Origin: Acidobacteriota bacterium
GTDB taxonomy: Bacteria; Acidobacteriota; Vicinamibacteria; Vicinamibacterales; UBA2999
Direction of reading: 5' to 3'
NCBI GenBank assembly: GCA_018000455.1
Contig: JAGNJW010000004.1
Span: forward strand, 62,001-126,000
Length of the DNA stretch: 64,000 nt
Numbering within the stretch: position 1 is the stretch's first letter; every line of letters starts with the position of its first letter. Of this stretch, positions 19,634 through 29,177 are shown in pieces. Position numbers and translations under genes: made by a program. Below the pieces are notes generated by a model that had not been told where the DNA came from, searched no databases, and saw only the letters and a program-made list of their open reading frames with translations.

Positions 19634-20708
19634 CTAGTGGACGTCGAACTCGAAACAGCCCGGCGTCACGAGCAGGCGGCCGCCAGACTGGAAGCTGAGG
19701 CTGTTGGGGGCGGCGAGCCCTGCGGCCTGGAATTGCACCGTCCGCACCTTCTCGCCGAGGCCGTCGAAGACATAGGTGTAGGGCACGACGAACGACACCC
19801 AAGAGCTGGCCCGCCGGATCGAGCGCTGCTGTGCGCACGGTGGGCGACACGAGCGGCACTTCGCTGCCGTCGAACGCGCGTCGCGGCCACACGGCCGGAA
19901 TCGCCGCCATCACCGGATCGAGTTCGCGGCCCTGGATGCGGCGGTGGAAGAGCAGCTTCCCGGTGGCATCGAACCGAGAGAGCGCCGGCTTGCCGGCGAG
20001 GAACACGAACCAGTAGCCGCCGTCGGCGCCCTTGAGCGGAATCCCGGCATTGAGCGCCAGGTGGAGCTCGCGGTCCGCTTCGTGTCCCGTCGCCCGCAGG
20101 CGGCCGATGGTGCGTACCGGCGTGCCCGCCAGCCCGTACTCGGTCATCAGACCGCCAGTCTCCGGCTGGCTGATGAGCACCGAGCGTCCCGTGAACTGCA
20201 GCGTGCCGACGCCGCTGAGCGACAGGCTGCCGAGCGTCACTCGCGCGGTGGCGCGTCCTGGCAACTGGAACCCGCCTGCTCGTCGGCCGTCGGGGGTGAA
20301 GATCTGCACCCGTTCGCGGCCGTTCGGAGCATCGGCCACGACGAAGATGCCGTCGGGCGTGGCGTCGAAGGCCGTTGGCTCGATCACCTTGCCGTCCTCG
20401 CCACCGATGGCGACGAGCTTCTGCGCGCCTGATCGATCGCGAGGCACCCGGTAGACGGCGTGGCCGCGGCGGTCGAACACCAGTTCGTCGCCCGAGGCGA
20501 GGCGCTCGTAGCCGAGCGGCTCGCGGAACTCGCCGACGATCTCGACCGGCAATGCCGCGACGGCGCGCAGCGTCTCGATGCGGCCGGGTGAGACACGAGC
20601 CGTGGCCTCCGGCGCCTGGGCCTGTCTGACGGGCCGCGCTTGCGTCGCGGCGAGCGCCGCCGCACCGCCCAGGATCGCCAGCCCGCATGCCGCCGCAACG
20701 CGGAGCAC
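19634..20708 (-). pseudogene. Secreted beta-propeller-like protein, broken by a 1-nt frameshift
   Basis: The frame opening with GTG at 20708 encodes a signal-peptide-like start and about 300 residues of repeated strand patterns (ATPDGIFVVADAPNG, IFTPDGRRAGGF, YWFVFLAGKPALSRFD), resembling six-bladed propellers. Around 19797-19803 the protein continues in another frame: GQL is followed by WVSFVVPYTYVFDGLG and ends at a TAG at 19634. One extra base in the CTCTTGGG context explains it. It may be a sequencing error or a real mutation. The unshifted frame runs on to 19563 as non-homologous, arginine/proline-rich sequence. It follows the E1 gene by 7 nt. The function is unknown. Confidence 0.72.
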
Positions 20709-20715
20709 GCAGGGC

Positions 20716-22863
20716 CTAGTAGGCCGCCAGCGTACGGATGGCAGCCAGGACGTCGGAGGTCTGCGGCAGGATCGCTTCTTCGAGATCCGGATGGTAGGCC
20801 ACCGGGCAGTCCAGGGCGGCCACCCGCTTGACGGGCGCGTCGAGGTGATCGAACAGCTCATCGCTGATGCGCGCGGCGATCTCGGCGCCGAAGCCGCACG
20901 TGAGCTGATCTTCGTGCACGACGATGACCTTGTTGGTCTGCTTCACGAGCGCGGCGATCCCATCCCAGTCGTACGGCATGATCGACCGCAGGTCGAAGAC
21001 GGCGACGCTGGTGCCGTCTTTCTCCGCCTGCTGCGCCGCCAGAATCGAGCGCTGCACGAGCGCGCCCCAGGTAATCACCGCAATGTCGGTGCCGTCGCGC
21101 TTCAGGGCGCCCTTGCCGAACGGCACCATGTAGTTGGCGCCCGGATACGCCCCCTTGTTGTAGGTCTGGCGGTAGAGGTGCTTGTGCTCGAGGTACATCA
21201 CGGGGTCGTCGCAGCGGATGGCGGTGCGAAGCAGGCCCGCGGCGTCGACGGCGTTGGACGGGAACGCGATGCGGATGCCCGGGCAATGCGCGAAGATGCT
21301 GACGCCCGACTGGCTGTGGTACGGCGCGCCACCGCGCAGGTAGCCGCCAATCGGGACGCGGATGACCATCGGGTTCGACCAGTTGTTGCCCGACCGGTAG
21401 CGCATCATCGACATCTCGTCCTTGATCTGCATCATGGCGGGCCAGATGTAGTCGAAGAACTGGATCTCGACGACCGGCTTGAGTCCGCGCTGCGCCATGC
21501 CCACCGCGCGGCCGACGATGTTGGCCTCGGCCAGCGGCGAGTTGAAGACCCGGTCGGAGCCGAACGTCCGCTGCAGCCCATGGGTAACCTTGAAGACGCC
21601 GCCCTTGCCCTGCACCACGGCGAGCGTGGCCGCGTGGCTGGCGTCGGCGACGTCTTGGCCGAAGACGACGATGCGGGGATTGGCCGCCATCTCGTCCTTC
21701 AGCGTGCGGTTGATGGCGGCGACCATCGTGTCGGGGCGGCCGTCAGGCTCTTCCGGCGTTTCGAAGGCGGATGAGGTCGGATCGACGTCCGGCGAGTAGA
21801 CCCACAGCGTCGCGGTGTCGGGCGTGGGTTTCGGTGAGGCAATGGCCTCATCGGCGGCCTTCGCGATCAGACGGTCCACGTCGGCAGCCATCTGCACCAG
21901 GTCGGCCTCGGTGGCGAGGTCCTCGGCCAGCAGGTATGCGCGCATTCGCGCGATCGGGTCGCGAGCCGCTTCGGCCTGGCGTTCTTCCGGCGTCTTGTAG
22001 AGCCGCTCGTCGTCCGAGAGCGAGTGGGAGTAGGGACGCGTGACGGTGGCGTGCACGAGTGCCGGCTTGCGCTCGCGGCGCACCCACTGCACGGCCTCGT
22101 CGAGGGTACGGTAACTGTCGAGGTAGTCGGTACCGTCGCAGCGCAGCACCTTCAGGTTCGGGAAGCTCTCGACCAGGTGCGACACGCTGCCGCCGGGCGT
22201 CTGCGCGTCCACCGGCACCGAGATCGCGTAGCCGTTGTCTTCCACCAGGTAGAGCACCGGCGCCGGCTGCGTGCAGGCCGAGTTCAACGACTCCCAGAAC
22301 TCGCCCTCGCTCGTCGCGCCGTCGCCGATCGAGACGTAGGTGACCTCGTCGGCATGGTGGCGCCCGTCGGCGTCGGTCACCCTGCCGAAGATCGTGCCGG
22401 CTTCGCCGCAGCCGACGGCCTGGAGGCACTGCGTGCCGGTTGGGCTGCCTTGCGACGGGATGTTCAGGGCCCGATGGCCCCAGTGCGACGGCATCTGCCG
22501 GCCGCCGGAGTTCGGATCGTCCTTGGCTCCCACCGCGCCCTGCAGCATCTCGAGCGGTGTCATGCCGAGCGCCAGGCACAGGGCGCGGTCGCGGTAGTAC
22601 GGATAGAACCAGTCGTAGCCGGGCCTGAGATGGGCGGCGGCGGCCACCAGCACCGCCTCATGGCCCGCGCCGCTTATCTGAAAGAAGATCAGGCTCTGGT
22701 TCTTGAGCTGGATCTCCTTGTCGTCGAGACGCCGCGACAGCAGCATCAGCCGGTAGGCGGCGACGAGATCTTCGCGCGTGAGCTTCGTGTCTGACGCCAC
22801 GGCGGCACCAGCCGCCCGGCGCACGGCGGTCTCGCTGTTCTTGGCGAGCGTCGAACCCTTCAT
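20716..22863 (-). CDS. 2-oxoacid (branched-chain type) dehydrogenase E1, fused alpha and beta subunits
   Basis: A 715-residue single-chain E1. The alpha part (about 1-345) has the thiamine diphosphate motif starting [13 protein letters not shown] (GDG 180-182) and ending VEDNGYAIS (Asn210), plus [11 protein letters not shown] in the phosphorylation-loop region. The beta part starts at about residue 385 ([22 protein letters not shown]) and includes [23 protein letters not shown] and [15 protein letters not shown]. These match 2-oxoisovalerate dehydrogenase rather than pyruvate E1, though exact substrate is inferred. E2 and E3 are not in the window. Transcription is predicted from a symmetric divergent promoter shared with the cupin gene. 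Confidence 0.9.
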   Translation of the reverse strand: MKGSTLAKNSETAVRRAAGAAVASDTKLTREDLVAAYRLMLLSRRLDDKEIQLKNQSLIFFQISGAGHEAVLVAAAAHLRPGYDWFYPYYRDRALCLALGMTPLEMLQGAVGAKDDPNSGGRQMPSHWGHRALNIPSQGSPTGTQCLQAVGCGEAGTIFGRVTDADGRHHADEVTYVSIGDGATSEGEFWESLNSACTQPAPVLYLVEDNGYAISVPVDAQTPGGSVSHLVESFPNLKVLRCDGTDYLDSYRTLDEAVQWVRRERKPALVHATVTRPYSHSLSDDERLYKTPEERQAEAARDPIARMRAYLLAEDLATEADLVQMAADVDRLIAKAADEAIASPKPTPDTATLWVYSPDVDPTSSAFETPEEPDGRPDTMVAAINRTLKDEMAANPRIVVFGQDVADASHAATLAVVQGKGGVFKVTHGLQRTFGSDRVFNSPLAEANIVGRAVGMAQRGLKPVVEIQFFDYIWPAMMQIKDEMSMMRYRSGNNWSNPMVIRVPIGGYLRGGAPYHSQSGVSIFAHCPGIRIAFPSNAVDAAGLLRTAIRCDDPVMYLEHKHLYRQTYNKGAYPGANYMVPFGKGALKRDGTDIAVITWGALVQRSILAAQQAEKDGTSVAVFDLRSIMPYDWDGIAALVKQTNKVIVVHEDQLTCGFGAEIAARISDELFDHLDAPVKRVAALDCPVAYHPDLEEAILPQTSDVLAAIRTLAAY

Positions 22864-22931
22864 GCGGCTTCCTTCCCGAGGGCGGCGATTGCCCTCGTGT
22901 GCGGCCTATCCCGCAGCGTCAGCAACGCGGA

Positions 22932-22961
22932 ATTATACCACCCGGGTACGGATGTTATAAT
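22932..22961. promoter_or_regulatory. Symmetric divergent promoter between E1 and cupin genes
   Basis: ATTATA (22932-22937) and TATAAT (22956-22961) are inverted copies around a CCCGGG centre. The first is a perfect -10 for the minus-strand E1 gene, the second for the plus-strand cupin gene. Each -10 occupies the expected -35 position (17-nt spacing) of the other, so simultaneous use seems impossible. Confidence 0.6.
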
Positions 22962-23041
22962 CCGCCCGCTCGCGCATGGCATGCATGCTGCGGTCACAGT
23001 CCCGCCGTGCGGCCGCGCTCGGCCGCGTCTCGAGGATCCTC

Positions 23042-23443
23042 ATGCCGACACGCCCCGTTCGCCTGCATCGTTGGGACGAAATCGCACTCGAAAAGGTCAC
23101 CGAAATGGTCTCGCGCAAGGTCGTGACCGGCGAGCGCGAGATGATTGGCCAGATCTACCTGAAGCGTGGGGCGATTGTGCCGATGCACTCGCACGAGAGC
23201 GAGCAGCTCACCTACGTGCTGCAGGGCGCACTGAAGTTCCTGATTCACGGCGAGGAAATCACGGTGCGTGAAGGCGAAGTGCTGCATATCCCGTCGTGGG
23301 TGCCACATCAGGCGGAAGCGCTCGAAGACACCTTCGAGATGGACGTCTTCAGTCCGATCCGTCAGGACTGGCTCGACGGCACCGACAGTTACTTCAGCGA
23401 TACGCCCACGCCGGGCCCAGGCGGCACTGGCTCGAGCAGCTAG
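23042..23443 (+). CDS. Cupin domain protein
   Basis: A 133-residue single-domain cupin. Motif 1 is MHSHESEQLTYVLQG (metal-binding His, His, Glu) and motif 2 is HIPSWVPHQAEA (third His), the order and spacing of a conserved double-stranded beta-helix metal site. The start ATG (MPTRPVRLHRW) follows a GAGGA ribosome site. Small cupins of this type include sugar isomerase-like, dioxygenase-like and sensory proteins; a specific role cannot be assigned. It diverges from the E1 gene and converges on the rhomboid gene with its TAG inside a shared CTAG. Confidence 0.85.
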   Translation: MPTRPVRLHRWDEIALEKVTEMVSRKVVTGEREMIGQIYLKRGAIVPMHSHESEQLTYVLQGALKFLIHGEEITVREGEVLHIPSWVPHQAEALEDTFEMDVFSPIRQDWLDGTDSYFSDTPTPGPGGTGSSS

Positions 23444-24207
23444 TGCACGTGTTTCTTCCACTCCTTCGTCCAGTCTCCCGAGGAGCCGGAGCCGGAGGGG
23501 CCGCGTTTGCCGCCGTCGTAGACATCGAACTTCGAGCGTGTCTGACCCAGGCGCCACTTCAGCCAGCGGTACTTCAGCTCGTCGAGTGGCCCGCGCCGAC
23601 CTTTCAGGTAGAGGTAGCCGACGAGCAGCCCGCCGAGGTGTGCCACGTGCGCCACGCCGCCGCCCGACGAGCCGATCGACGACAGGAAAGCGATCGCCCC
23701 GAGGATCATGACGGCGTAGCGCGCCGGTACCGGAAACAGGTACAGCATCACGATGCGGTGCGGGAAGTACATTCCGTAAGCGATGAGCAGTCCGTAAATC
23801 GCGCCGGATGCGCCGACCACAATCGTGTTGTAGAGCGGCGCCGCATATGGCAGCGGCGTGAGCGACCAGGCGACGGTCACGAGCGCCGCGCCGATGCCAG
23901 TCACGAAGTAGTAACGGACGAAGAAACGCGTGCCCCACGTGCGTTCGAGGTCGGTGCCGAACATCCACAGCGCCAGCATGTTGAACAGCAGGTGACCGAT
24001 GCCGCCGTGCAGGAACATGTAGGTGAGCGGCTGCCAGATCGCGAACTCACCGAGCACGGCCGCCGGCATCAAGCCCAGCCGCACTGTCAGCGCCGGCACG
24101 ATCAGGGTCAGCAGGAACGCGCCGACGTTCAGCGCGATCAGGGTCTTGATGGCCTGACTGAGCGGTCCGGGGCCGAAGGCGTATCCGACGGTGCTGTAGC
24201 GCGCCAT
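23440..24207 (-). CDS. Rhomboid family intramembrane serine protease
   Basis: A 255-residue membrane protein with about six transmembrane helices. The catalytic serine is Ser134 in GASGAIYG, and the histidine is His190 in HVAHLGGLLVGY. TYMFLHGGIGHLLFNMLAL is the usual second-helix signature, and WGTRFFVRYYF follows. A hydrophilic C-terminal tail carries charged and Gly/Ser-rich residues. It cleaves transmembrane substrates within the lipid bilayer. The start ATG is 6 nt after a perfect TATAAT on the minus strand; the longer frame upstream overlaps the MFS gene's end and is rejected. Confidence 0.92.
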   Translation of the reverse strand: MARYSTVGYAFGPGPLSQAIKTLIALNVGAFLLTLIVPALTVRLGLMPAAVLGEFAIWQPLTYMFLHGGIGHLLFNMLALWMFGTDLERTWGTRFFVRYYFVTGIGAALVTVAWSLTPLPYAAPLYNTIVVGASGAIYGLLIAYGMYFPHRIVMLYLFPVPARYAVMILGAIAFLSSIGSSGGGVAHVAHLGGLLVGYLYLKGRRGPLDELKYRWLKWRLGQTRSKFDVYDGGKRGPSGSGSSGDWTKEWKKHVH

Positions 24208-24213
24208 CTCAGG

Positions 24214-24219
24214 ATTATA
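24214..24219 (-). promoter_or_regulatory. -10 box (TATAAT) of the rhomboid gene, leaderless arrangement
   Basis: A perfect minus-strand TATAAT is separated by only 6 nt from the ATG at 24207, predicting transcription from the A of the start codon. No strong -35 is seen. Confidence 0.55.
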
Positions 24220-24227
24220 GGGGCGGC

Positions 24228-25520
24228 CTAGGACGGCTCGACAGGAACCGGGTGCGGCGCCACGCTGTCGTCTCCGCGCTCGGGCAACTGCGCGGCCAGA
24301 ATCGCTGCGGCCAGCGGCATCACCGAAATCACGAGCAGCGCCGTCGGCAGCCCGACGCGGTCGCCCATCCAGCCGACCATGGGTACCATGACGCTCCCCA
24401 TCCCCCACGCAAAACCCATCATCAGCGACGAGACGGTGGCCGCGCCGACCGGGGCGATCATCTGCGCGTAGGTGACGTTCACGGGCAGGGTTGATTGCAG
24501 CAGCAATCCACCGATCGAGACAGCCGCCGTCAGCCACCAGCCAGTCAGCTGCGACGCCGCCATCATGAAGGGCACAGAGGAGATGAGCGACGTCAGGATC
24601 ACCCGTCGTGGGCCGAAGCGATCGGCCAGCGGCCCGCCAGAGAACCCACCGATGCCCGACACCAGCAGGTAGCACGTGACGGCGAGACTGGCGTGGGCGA
24701 TCGACATGCCCTGGGAGGTGAGGATGACCGGCAAGAAGACCGAGAAACCCGCGGCCGTGAGGGTGCGCAGGACGACGGAGAAATAGAGCAGTGTTATCGG
24801 CCGGGCGTAGGGCCTGAGGCCGGCCAGGCCTTCACTGCCGGAATACGACGGCCGGACGATGGGCGGTACCCGCCGCAGCAGGAACCACAGGGCGACCAGC
24901 CCGGGTACGGCGATGATCGGCGACCAGTGCAGGCCGAGGCGCTCCAGTGTTGGCGCGAAGAAGAGCGGCGCCATCGCCATGCCGATCGAGCCGCCGGTGA
25001 TGTGCACCGACATCGCAAAGCCCTTGTTGGCACCGGCCGCGCGATAGACCGCCGCCGCCGCCGGCGGATGGAAAGCGGCCCCCCCGAGACCGCCGAGCAC
25101 GAGCAGTGCGCCCAGGGCCACCGGATTGGGTGCCAGCCCGACCAAGCTCAACACCACCACCGCCAGGACCGGACCTGCCATCAGCAGCACGTGCGGACGC
25201 CAGCGGTCGGCCAGGGCCCCGAAGACCAGCTGCGACATCGACGAGGCGAACTGGAAGCACATCGCCAGCATGCCCACTGCCGCCAGCGACAACCCGAAGT
25301 GCGGTATCAGGAGCGGCAGCAGTGGAGTGTAGATGTTGGTGTAGGCGTCGACGATGAAGTGGGTCGACGCGAGCGAGACGACCGTGGCAGGCAGTCCAGC
25401 CACCGGGCGGGCACTGGCGGCAGGTAAGTGCTCGGTCACAGCGTCTGCGGGTGTCACGACTGCGGCCCCATCCTGCCTAGTGTACACGCCGCTACCGCCG
25501 TGGCTGGTTGGCGCTAACAT
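24228..25520 (-). CDS. MFS transporter (fosmidomycin-resistance-like subfamily)
   Basis: A protein of up to 430 residues with 12 predicted transmembrane helices. The motif ALADRWRPHVLL follows helix 2 and its repeat GPLADRFGPRRVIL follows helix 8. GGLGGAAFHPPAAAAVYRA in helices 4-5 is the pattern of the Fsr-like subfamily. The substrate is unknown. The outer ATG at 25520 is only 8 nt from the divergent S41 start; a GTG at 25457 preceded by a GGATGGGG-type ribosome site is a better candidate and removes a non-hydrophobic N-terminus. The end lies 8 nt upstream of the rhomboid -10 box. Confidence 0.83.
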   Translation of the reverse strand: MLAPTSHGGSGVYTRQDGAAVVTPADAVTEHLPAASARPVAGLPATVVSLASTHFIVDAYTNIYTPLLPLLIPHFGLSLAAVGMLAMCFQFASSMSQLVFGALADRWRPHVLLMAGPVLAVVVLSLVGLAPNPVALGALLVLGGLGGAAFHPPAAAAVYRAAGANKGFAMSVHITGGSIGMAMAPLFFAPTLERLGLHWSPIIAVPGLVALWFLLRRVPPIVRPSYSGSEGLAGLRPYARPITLLYFSVVLRTLTAAGFSVFLPVILTSQGMSIAHASLAVTCYLLVSGIGGFSGGPLADRFGPRRVILTSLISSVPFMMAASQLTGWWLTAAVSIGGLLLQSTLPVNVTYAQMIAPVGAATVSSLMMGFAWGMGSVMVPMVGWMGDRVGLPTALLVISVMPLAAAILAAQLPERGDDSVAPHPVPVEPS

Positions 25521-25528
25521 CTATCGTC

Positions 25529-26809
25529 ATGCGGCTCTGTCGGCACGCGCTTCTGGTCGTCATCCTGGTGCTGGTCGCGGCGCCGTCCGGGGCGCAGTCC
25601 CAGGCCTGTACACCCCTTGGTCAGGCCACGTTCGTTCGGGACACCTTGCAGGAACTCTACTACTGGTATCGCGAGCTGCCAGACGCCGACCCCGCGCGCT
25701 TCCAGTCCCCCGAGGCCTACCTCGATGCCGTGCGCTTCCGGCCGGTGGATGCGTCGTTCAGCTACATCACGTCGCGCGCGGCCGATGACGCCTTCTACTC
25801 CGGGAGTCAGTTCACCGGCCTGGGTTTTTCGACCGCGGTCGTGGACGGCCAATTGCGCGTGCTGCAGGTGTTCGAGGGCAGTCCGGCCGATGAGTCTGGC
25901 CTGGACCGCGGCTCACGCATCGAGACCATCGACGAGCTGCGCGTGAGCGACCTCATTGCCGACGGTCGGCTCGACGGTGCCTTCGGACCCGCCGAGATCG
26001 GCCGCGAGGTGGCGCTCACCTTCGTGACGCGCGACGGCGAGCGGCGCTCGGCCTCCCCCAGTAAGCGCTCCGTCACGATTCCCACGGTGTCGCTCACGCG
26101 CGTGTTCGACGTGGGCTCCCGTCGAGTCGGGTATCTGTTCTTCCGCAACTTCGTGTGGCCGTCGATGGCCGCGCTTGACCAGGCGTTTACCGCTCTCGAG
26201 ACCGCGGGAGTGGACGAACTCGTGCTCGACCTGCGCTACAACGGCGGTGGGCTCGTGGAAGTCGCGCGCTACCTGGCCACCCTGGTCGGCGGTGCTTCGC
26301 TGCGCGATCAGGTGTTTGCCGAATCGCGGCACAACGACCGCAACCGGCGGTTGAATTCAACGCTTCGCTTCGGCGGGCCGTCGTCGGCCCTGCGCCTGGA
26401 TCGGCTGGTCGTGATCACCACGCGCGCGTCGGCTTCGGCGAGCGAGCTGCTCATCAACGGCCTGACGCCCTTTCTGCCGGTCGTCGTCGTCGGCGACCGC
26501 ACCTATGGCAAACCAGTCGGTCAATACGGCCTGTCGTTCTGCGACAAGGTGCTGGCACCGGTGGCCTTCTCGATGGTGAACGCGCGCGGAGAGGGTGGCT
26601 ACTTCGACGGCCTGCCGGCCGACTGCGAGGCTGCTGACGACATCGGCCACGAACTCGGCCGGCCGGAGGAGGCCTCGCTGGCCGCGGCGCTCGGATACAT
26701 CGCGACGGGCCAGTGCCCGCCGCCCTCTGCACCACGCCTCGGCAAGAGCCGCGCCGCCGCCGCCGGCGTGCGGCCCGGCGGCTGGCGTGCATTGATCAAC
26801 GCGCAGTGA
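25529..26809 (+). CDS. S41 family peptidase (C-terminal processing protease-like), secreted
   Basis: A 426-residue exported protease; the signal peptide ends near APSGAQS. A PDZ domain spans about residues 80-165 (FTGLGFST, GSPADESGLDRGSRI). The catalytic domain has VDELVLDLRYNGGG and the serine region TTRASASASELL; the lysine is in TYGKPVGQYG. The N-terminal segment with YYWYRELPDAD resembles the S41 helical cap found in Acidobacteriota and Bacteroidota members. The ATG at 25529 is preferred to a TTG seven codons upstream. A weak TAACAT box 8 nt before the ATG suggests a short leader. Confidence 0.88.
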   Translation: MRLCRHALLVVILVLVAAPSGAQSQACTPLGQATFVRDTLQELYYWYRELPDADPARFQSPEAYLDAVRFRPVDASFSYITSRAADDAFYSGSQFTGLGFSTAVVDGQLRVLQVFEGSPADESGLDRGSRIETIDELRVSDLIADGRLDGAFGPAEIGREVALTFVTRDGERRSASPSKRSVTIPTVSLTRVFDVGSRRVGYLFFRNFVWPSMAALDQAFTALETAGVDELVLDLRYNGGGLVEVARYLATLVGGASLRDQVFAESRHNDRNRRLNSTLRFGGPSSALRLDRLVVITTRASASASELLINGLTPFLPVVVVGDRTYGKPVGQYGLSFCDKVLAPVAFSMVNARGEGGYFDGLPADCEAADDIGHELGRPEEASLAAALGYIATGQCPPPSAPRLGKSRAAAAGVRPGGWRALINAQ

Positions 26810-26860
26810 GACGCGGCGAGGGCCGCGGGCAGCCGCCGTCGGCCGTCCGCCGGTCTCGAA

Positions 26861-28528
26861 TCAGGTGCGGCCGAACATCCCGCGCACCCGCCTGAGCACC
26901 CCGTCGCGCACCTCCTCGAACTCGCGAATGCCGAGCAGCTGCGCGCTCACGCCGAGCATCGTCACAGCGGCGGCGATGGCGCCGCCGAGCCGCACGCTCT
27001 GCGCGGTGAGTGACGCGCCCGGGGCGAGGGCCCCAAGCCACTGCTCGCTCCACCACGCCGTGGCGGACATGACGAGGGCTGCCACCAGCACCTTGCCGAA
27101 GGTCGCCGCGACACGTGCGAGCTCGAGCCCTCCGAGCGAGCGTCGCAACAGGAAGGCCAGCGTTGCCGCATTGAACAGGGCAGCGATGGACGCACTGAAC
27201 GCGAGGCCCTTGTAGCCGAAGACCGGCGCGGTGGTGACGCTGAGGAAGGCGTTCAGCAGCACGGCCGCCACGCCCACCGCGGCGGGCGTGCGGCTACGAT
27301 TCAGGGCATAGAAGGCGGGCGACAGGATCTTGACGACCGAATAGCCCACGAGCCCGATCGCATAGAGCTGGACGGCGGCCGCCGTGGCCGCAGTATCGGC
27401 GGGACCGAAGCTGCCGCGCTCGAAGAGGATCCGCACGATCGGCGTCGCGAGCACGACCAGGCCGAGGGTGGCCGGCACGTTGAGCGTGAGCATCAGCGCC
27501 ACCGCCGAGGCGAGCGTCGAGCGCATGCGCGGGGTATCAGCGGCCGCCGCCAGTCGAGCCAGGGCGGGCGTGGTCGCGGTCGCGATCGAGACGCCGAAGA
27601 GACCAATCGGCAGGTACATCACGCGAAACGCGTAGCCGAGCCACGACACGGCTCCCGTGCCCTCGCCGGTCGCGACGACGGTGTTGACGAAGACGTTGAG
27701 CTGGGTCGCGGCCAGCCCGACCATGCCTGGTCCCATGAGCACCAGCACCCGCCGCAGGCCTGGATCGGAAAAATCGAGCCGCGGCGACCAGCGGAAGCCG
27801 CGCGCGCGCAGCGGCGGCCACTGCAGCAGCACCTGGCCGATGCCTCCGACCAGCGTCCCGATCGCCATGGCGAGGATCGGCTGGACGCCGACCGTTATCG
27901 CCACCGGCACCAGTCCGACGCCGACCACGATCGAGGCCACGTTGAACATCGCCGGCGACAGTGCCGGAATGAAGAACACGTTCAGCGAGTTCAGCATCCC
28001 CATGCAGGCGGCAGCAACCGCGATCAGCACGAGAAAAGGCGCCATCGTCCGTGTCAGCGTGACGGTGAGCTCGAACTTGCCGGGCACGGACGCGTAGTCG
28101 CCGGCCAGCCAGTCGATCAGGGTCGGCGCGAACACCATCGCCCCGACCACGAATACACCCGTCACGAGCACGAGCGCGTTCATCACCGAGTTGCCGAGTT
28201 GCCACGCCCGTGCCTTCCCTTCATTGGCGAGCGTGCGGCTGAAGGTCGGCACCAGGGCCGCGCTCATCGCGCCCTCGGCGAACAGATCGCGAACGAGGTT
28301 CGGCACCCGGAACGCGACCAGGAAGGCGTCCATGGCGTCGCTGGCCCCGAACCAGTAGGCGAGGACCTGCTCGCGCATCAGTCCGAGCACCCGGCTCGTC
28401 ATGGTGGCTGCGCCGACGACGCCCGCCGAGCGTGCCAGATGGGAGGATGACGTCGCGGATGAGCGGGCGGCGCTGCCGGAGGCCGGGTCCGGCTCACTTC
28501 CGCCCGGAATCGACTCCGAAGCTGACAT
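26861..28528 (-). CDS. murJ: Lipid II flippase MurJ (MviN)
   Basis: A 555-residue multi-spanning membrane protein of the MOP superfamily that moves lipid-linked peptidoglycan precursor across the inner membrane. Family marks are GAATMTSRVLGLMREQ, AYWFGASDAMDAFLVAFRVPN, LFAEGAMSAALVPTFS and ILFERGSFGPADT. About 14 hydrophobic segments are visible after a Ser/Pro-rich N-terminal extension of some 30 residues. It lies outside the dcw cluster in this window but serves the same pathway. It converges with the S41 gene across 51 nt that hold GC-rich inverted repeats without a T run. Confidence 0.94.
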   Translation of the reverse strand: MSASESIPGGSEPDPASGSAARSSATSSSHLARSAGVVGAATMTSRVLGLMREQVLAYWFGASDAMDAFLVAFRVPNLVRDLFAEGAMSAALVPTFSRTLANEGKARAWQLGNSVMNALVLVTGVFVVGAMVFAPTLIDWLAGDYASVPGKFELTVTLTRTMAPFLVLIAVAAACMGMLNSLNVFFIPALSPAMFNVASIVVGVGLVPVAITVGVQPILAMAIGTLVGGIGQVLLQWPPLRARGFRWSPRLDFSDPGLRRVLVLMGPGMVGLAATQLNVFVNTVVATGEGTGAVSWLGYAFRVMYLPIGLFGVSIATATTPALARLAAAADTPRMRSTLASAVALMLTLNVPATLGLVVLATPIVRILFERGSFGPADTAATAAAVQLYAIGLVGYSVVKILSPAFYALNRSRTPAAVGVAAVLLNAFLSVTTAPVFGYKGLAFSASIAALFNAATLAFLLRRSLGGLELARVAATFGKVLVAALVMSATAWWSEQWLGALAPGASLTAQSVRLGGAIAAAVTMLGVSAQLLGIREFEEVRDGVLRRVRGMFGRT

Positions 28529-28594
28529 GGAAACCGCCCGAAGCGTAGCACGGCCTCCGATGACCGGATTCGGACACCGTCCGCGAATGGATGG

Positions 28595-28629
28595 AAAAAA
28601 ACGGGCTCCGACCTGGCGGTGGGAGCCCG
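28595..28629 (-). terminator. Intrinsic terminator after yqeY
   Basis: On the minus strand an 8-bp stem (28629-28622 with 28609-28602, CGGGCTCC type) with a 12-nt loop is followed by seven T residues (complement of the A run 28595-28601). It lies about 73 nt past the yqeY stop and closes the long minus-strand cluster that starts at 36678. Confidence 0.8.
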
Positions 28630-28701
28630 AGGAGGATGGTGAGAGGCTGACTAGGCCTTTCAGTTCAATAGACGGAGTGAACCGCGAAATAGTTTGTTCA
28701 C

Positions 28702-29148
28702 CTACGACAGTCTGGCCCGCACGAGCTCGTTGACCCGCTTGCCATCCACCGTCTTGCCGGCGAGCGTGCTCATCACGGTCTTCATCACCTTGCCCATGTC
28801 CTTCGCCGAGGCGGCGCCAGTGGCGGCGATGGCCGTCTCGACCGCTGTCGTCAGTTCGACATCGGTGGCTGCCGGCGGCAGATAGGTGTCGAGCACGGCG
28901 ATCTCGGCGCGCTCTTTCTCGGCGAGCTCGCGGCGGCCAGCGGCCTCGAACTGCTCGATCGAATCACGGCGCTGCTTGACCAGCACGCCGACGACCTGTA
29001 GTTCCTCGGCGGCCTCGAGGCCGCGGTTCTTCTCGATGCTCTTGTTGGTGAGCGCCGTCTTGAGCATCCGCAGGGCCGTGAGTGTCGTGGCGTCCCTGGC
29101 CTTCATCGCGCGGGCGATGTCGGCGCTGAGCGTATCCGTGAGCGACAT
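28702..29148 (-). CDS. yqeY: GatB/YqeY domain protein
   Basis: A 148-residue protein, the normal length of stand-alone YqeY. Marks are LRMLKTALTNKSIEKNR, VKQRRDSIEQFEAAGR, EKERAEIAVLDTYLPP and the C-terminal GKVMKTVM. YqeY shares the tRNA-binding tail domain of GatB; its own role is uncertain. A GGAGATC ribosome site precedes the ATG; the longer upstream frame lies over the preceding gene. It follows the GNAT-like gene by 29 nt and ends the operon. Confidence 0.92.
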   Translation of the reverse strand: MSLTDTLSADIARAMKARDATTLTALRMLKTALTNKSIEKNRGLEAAEELQVVGVLVKQRRDSIEQFEAAGRRELAEKERAEIAVLDTYLPPAATDVELTTAVETAIAATGAASAKDMGKVMKTVMSTLAGKTVDGKRVNELVRARLS

Positions 29149-29177
29149 GTGATCTCCGATTCTGTCAGAACGCCGTG

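Noticed and set aside
24228..25520. Antibiotic-resistance pump
   Set aside because: The subfamily resembles fosmidomycin-resistance MFS proteins, but such similarity does not show drug export.
26810..26860. Bidirectional terminator between the S41 protease and murJ
   Set aside because: GC-rich inverted repeats are present but no T run follows on either strand.
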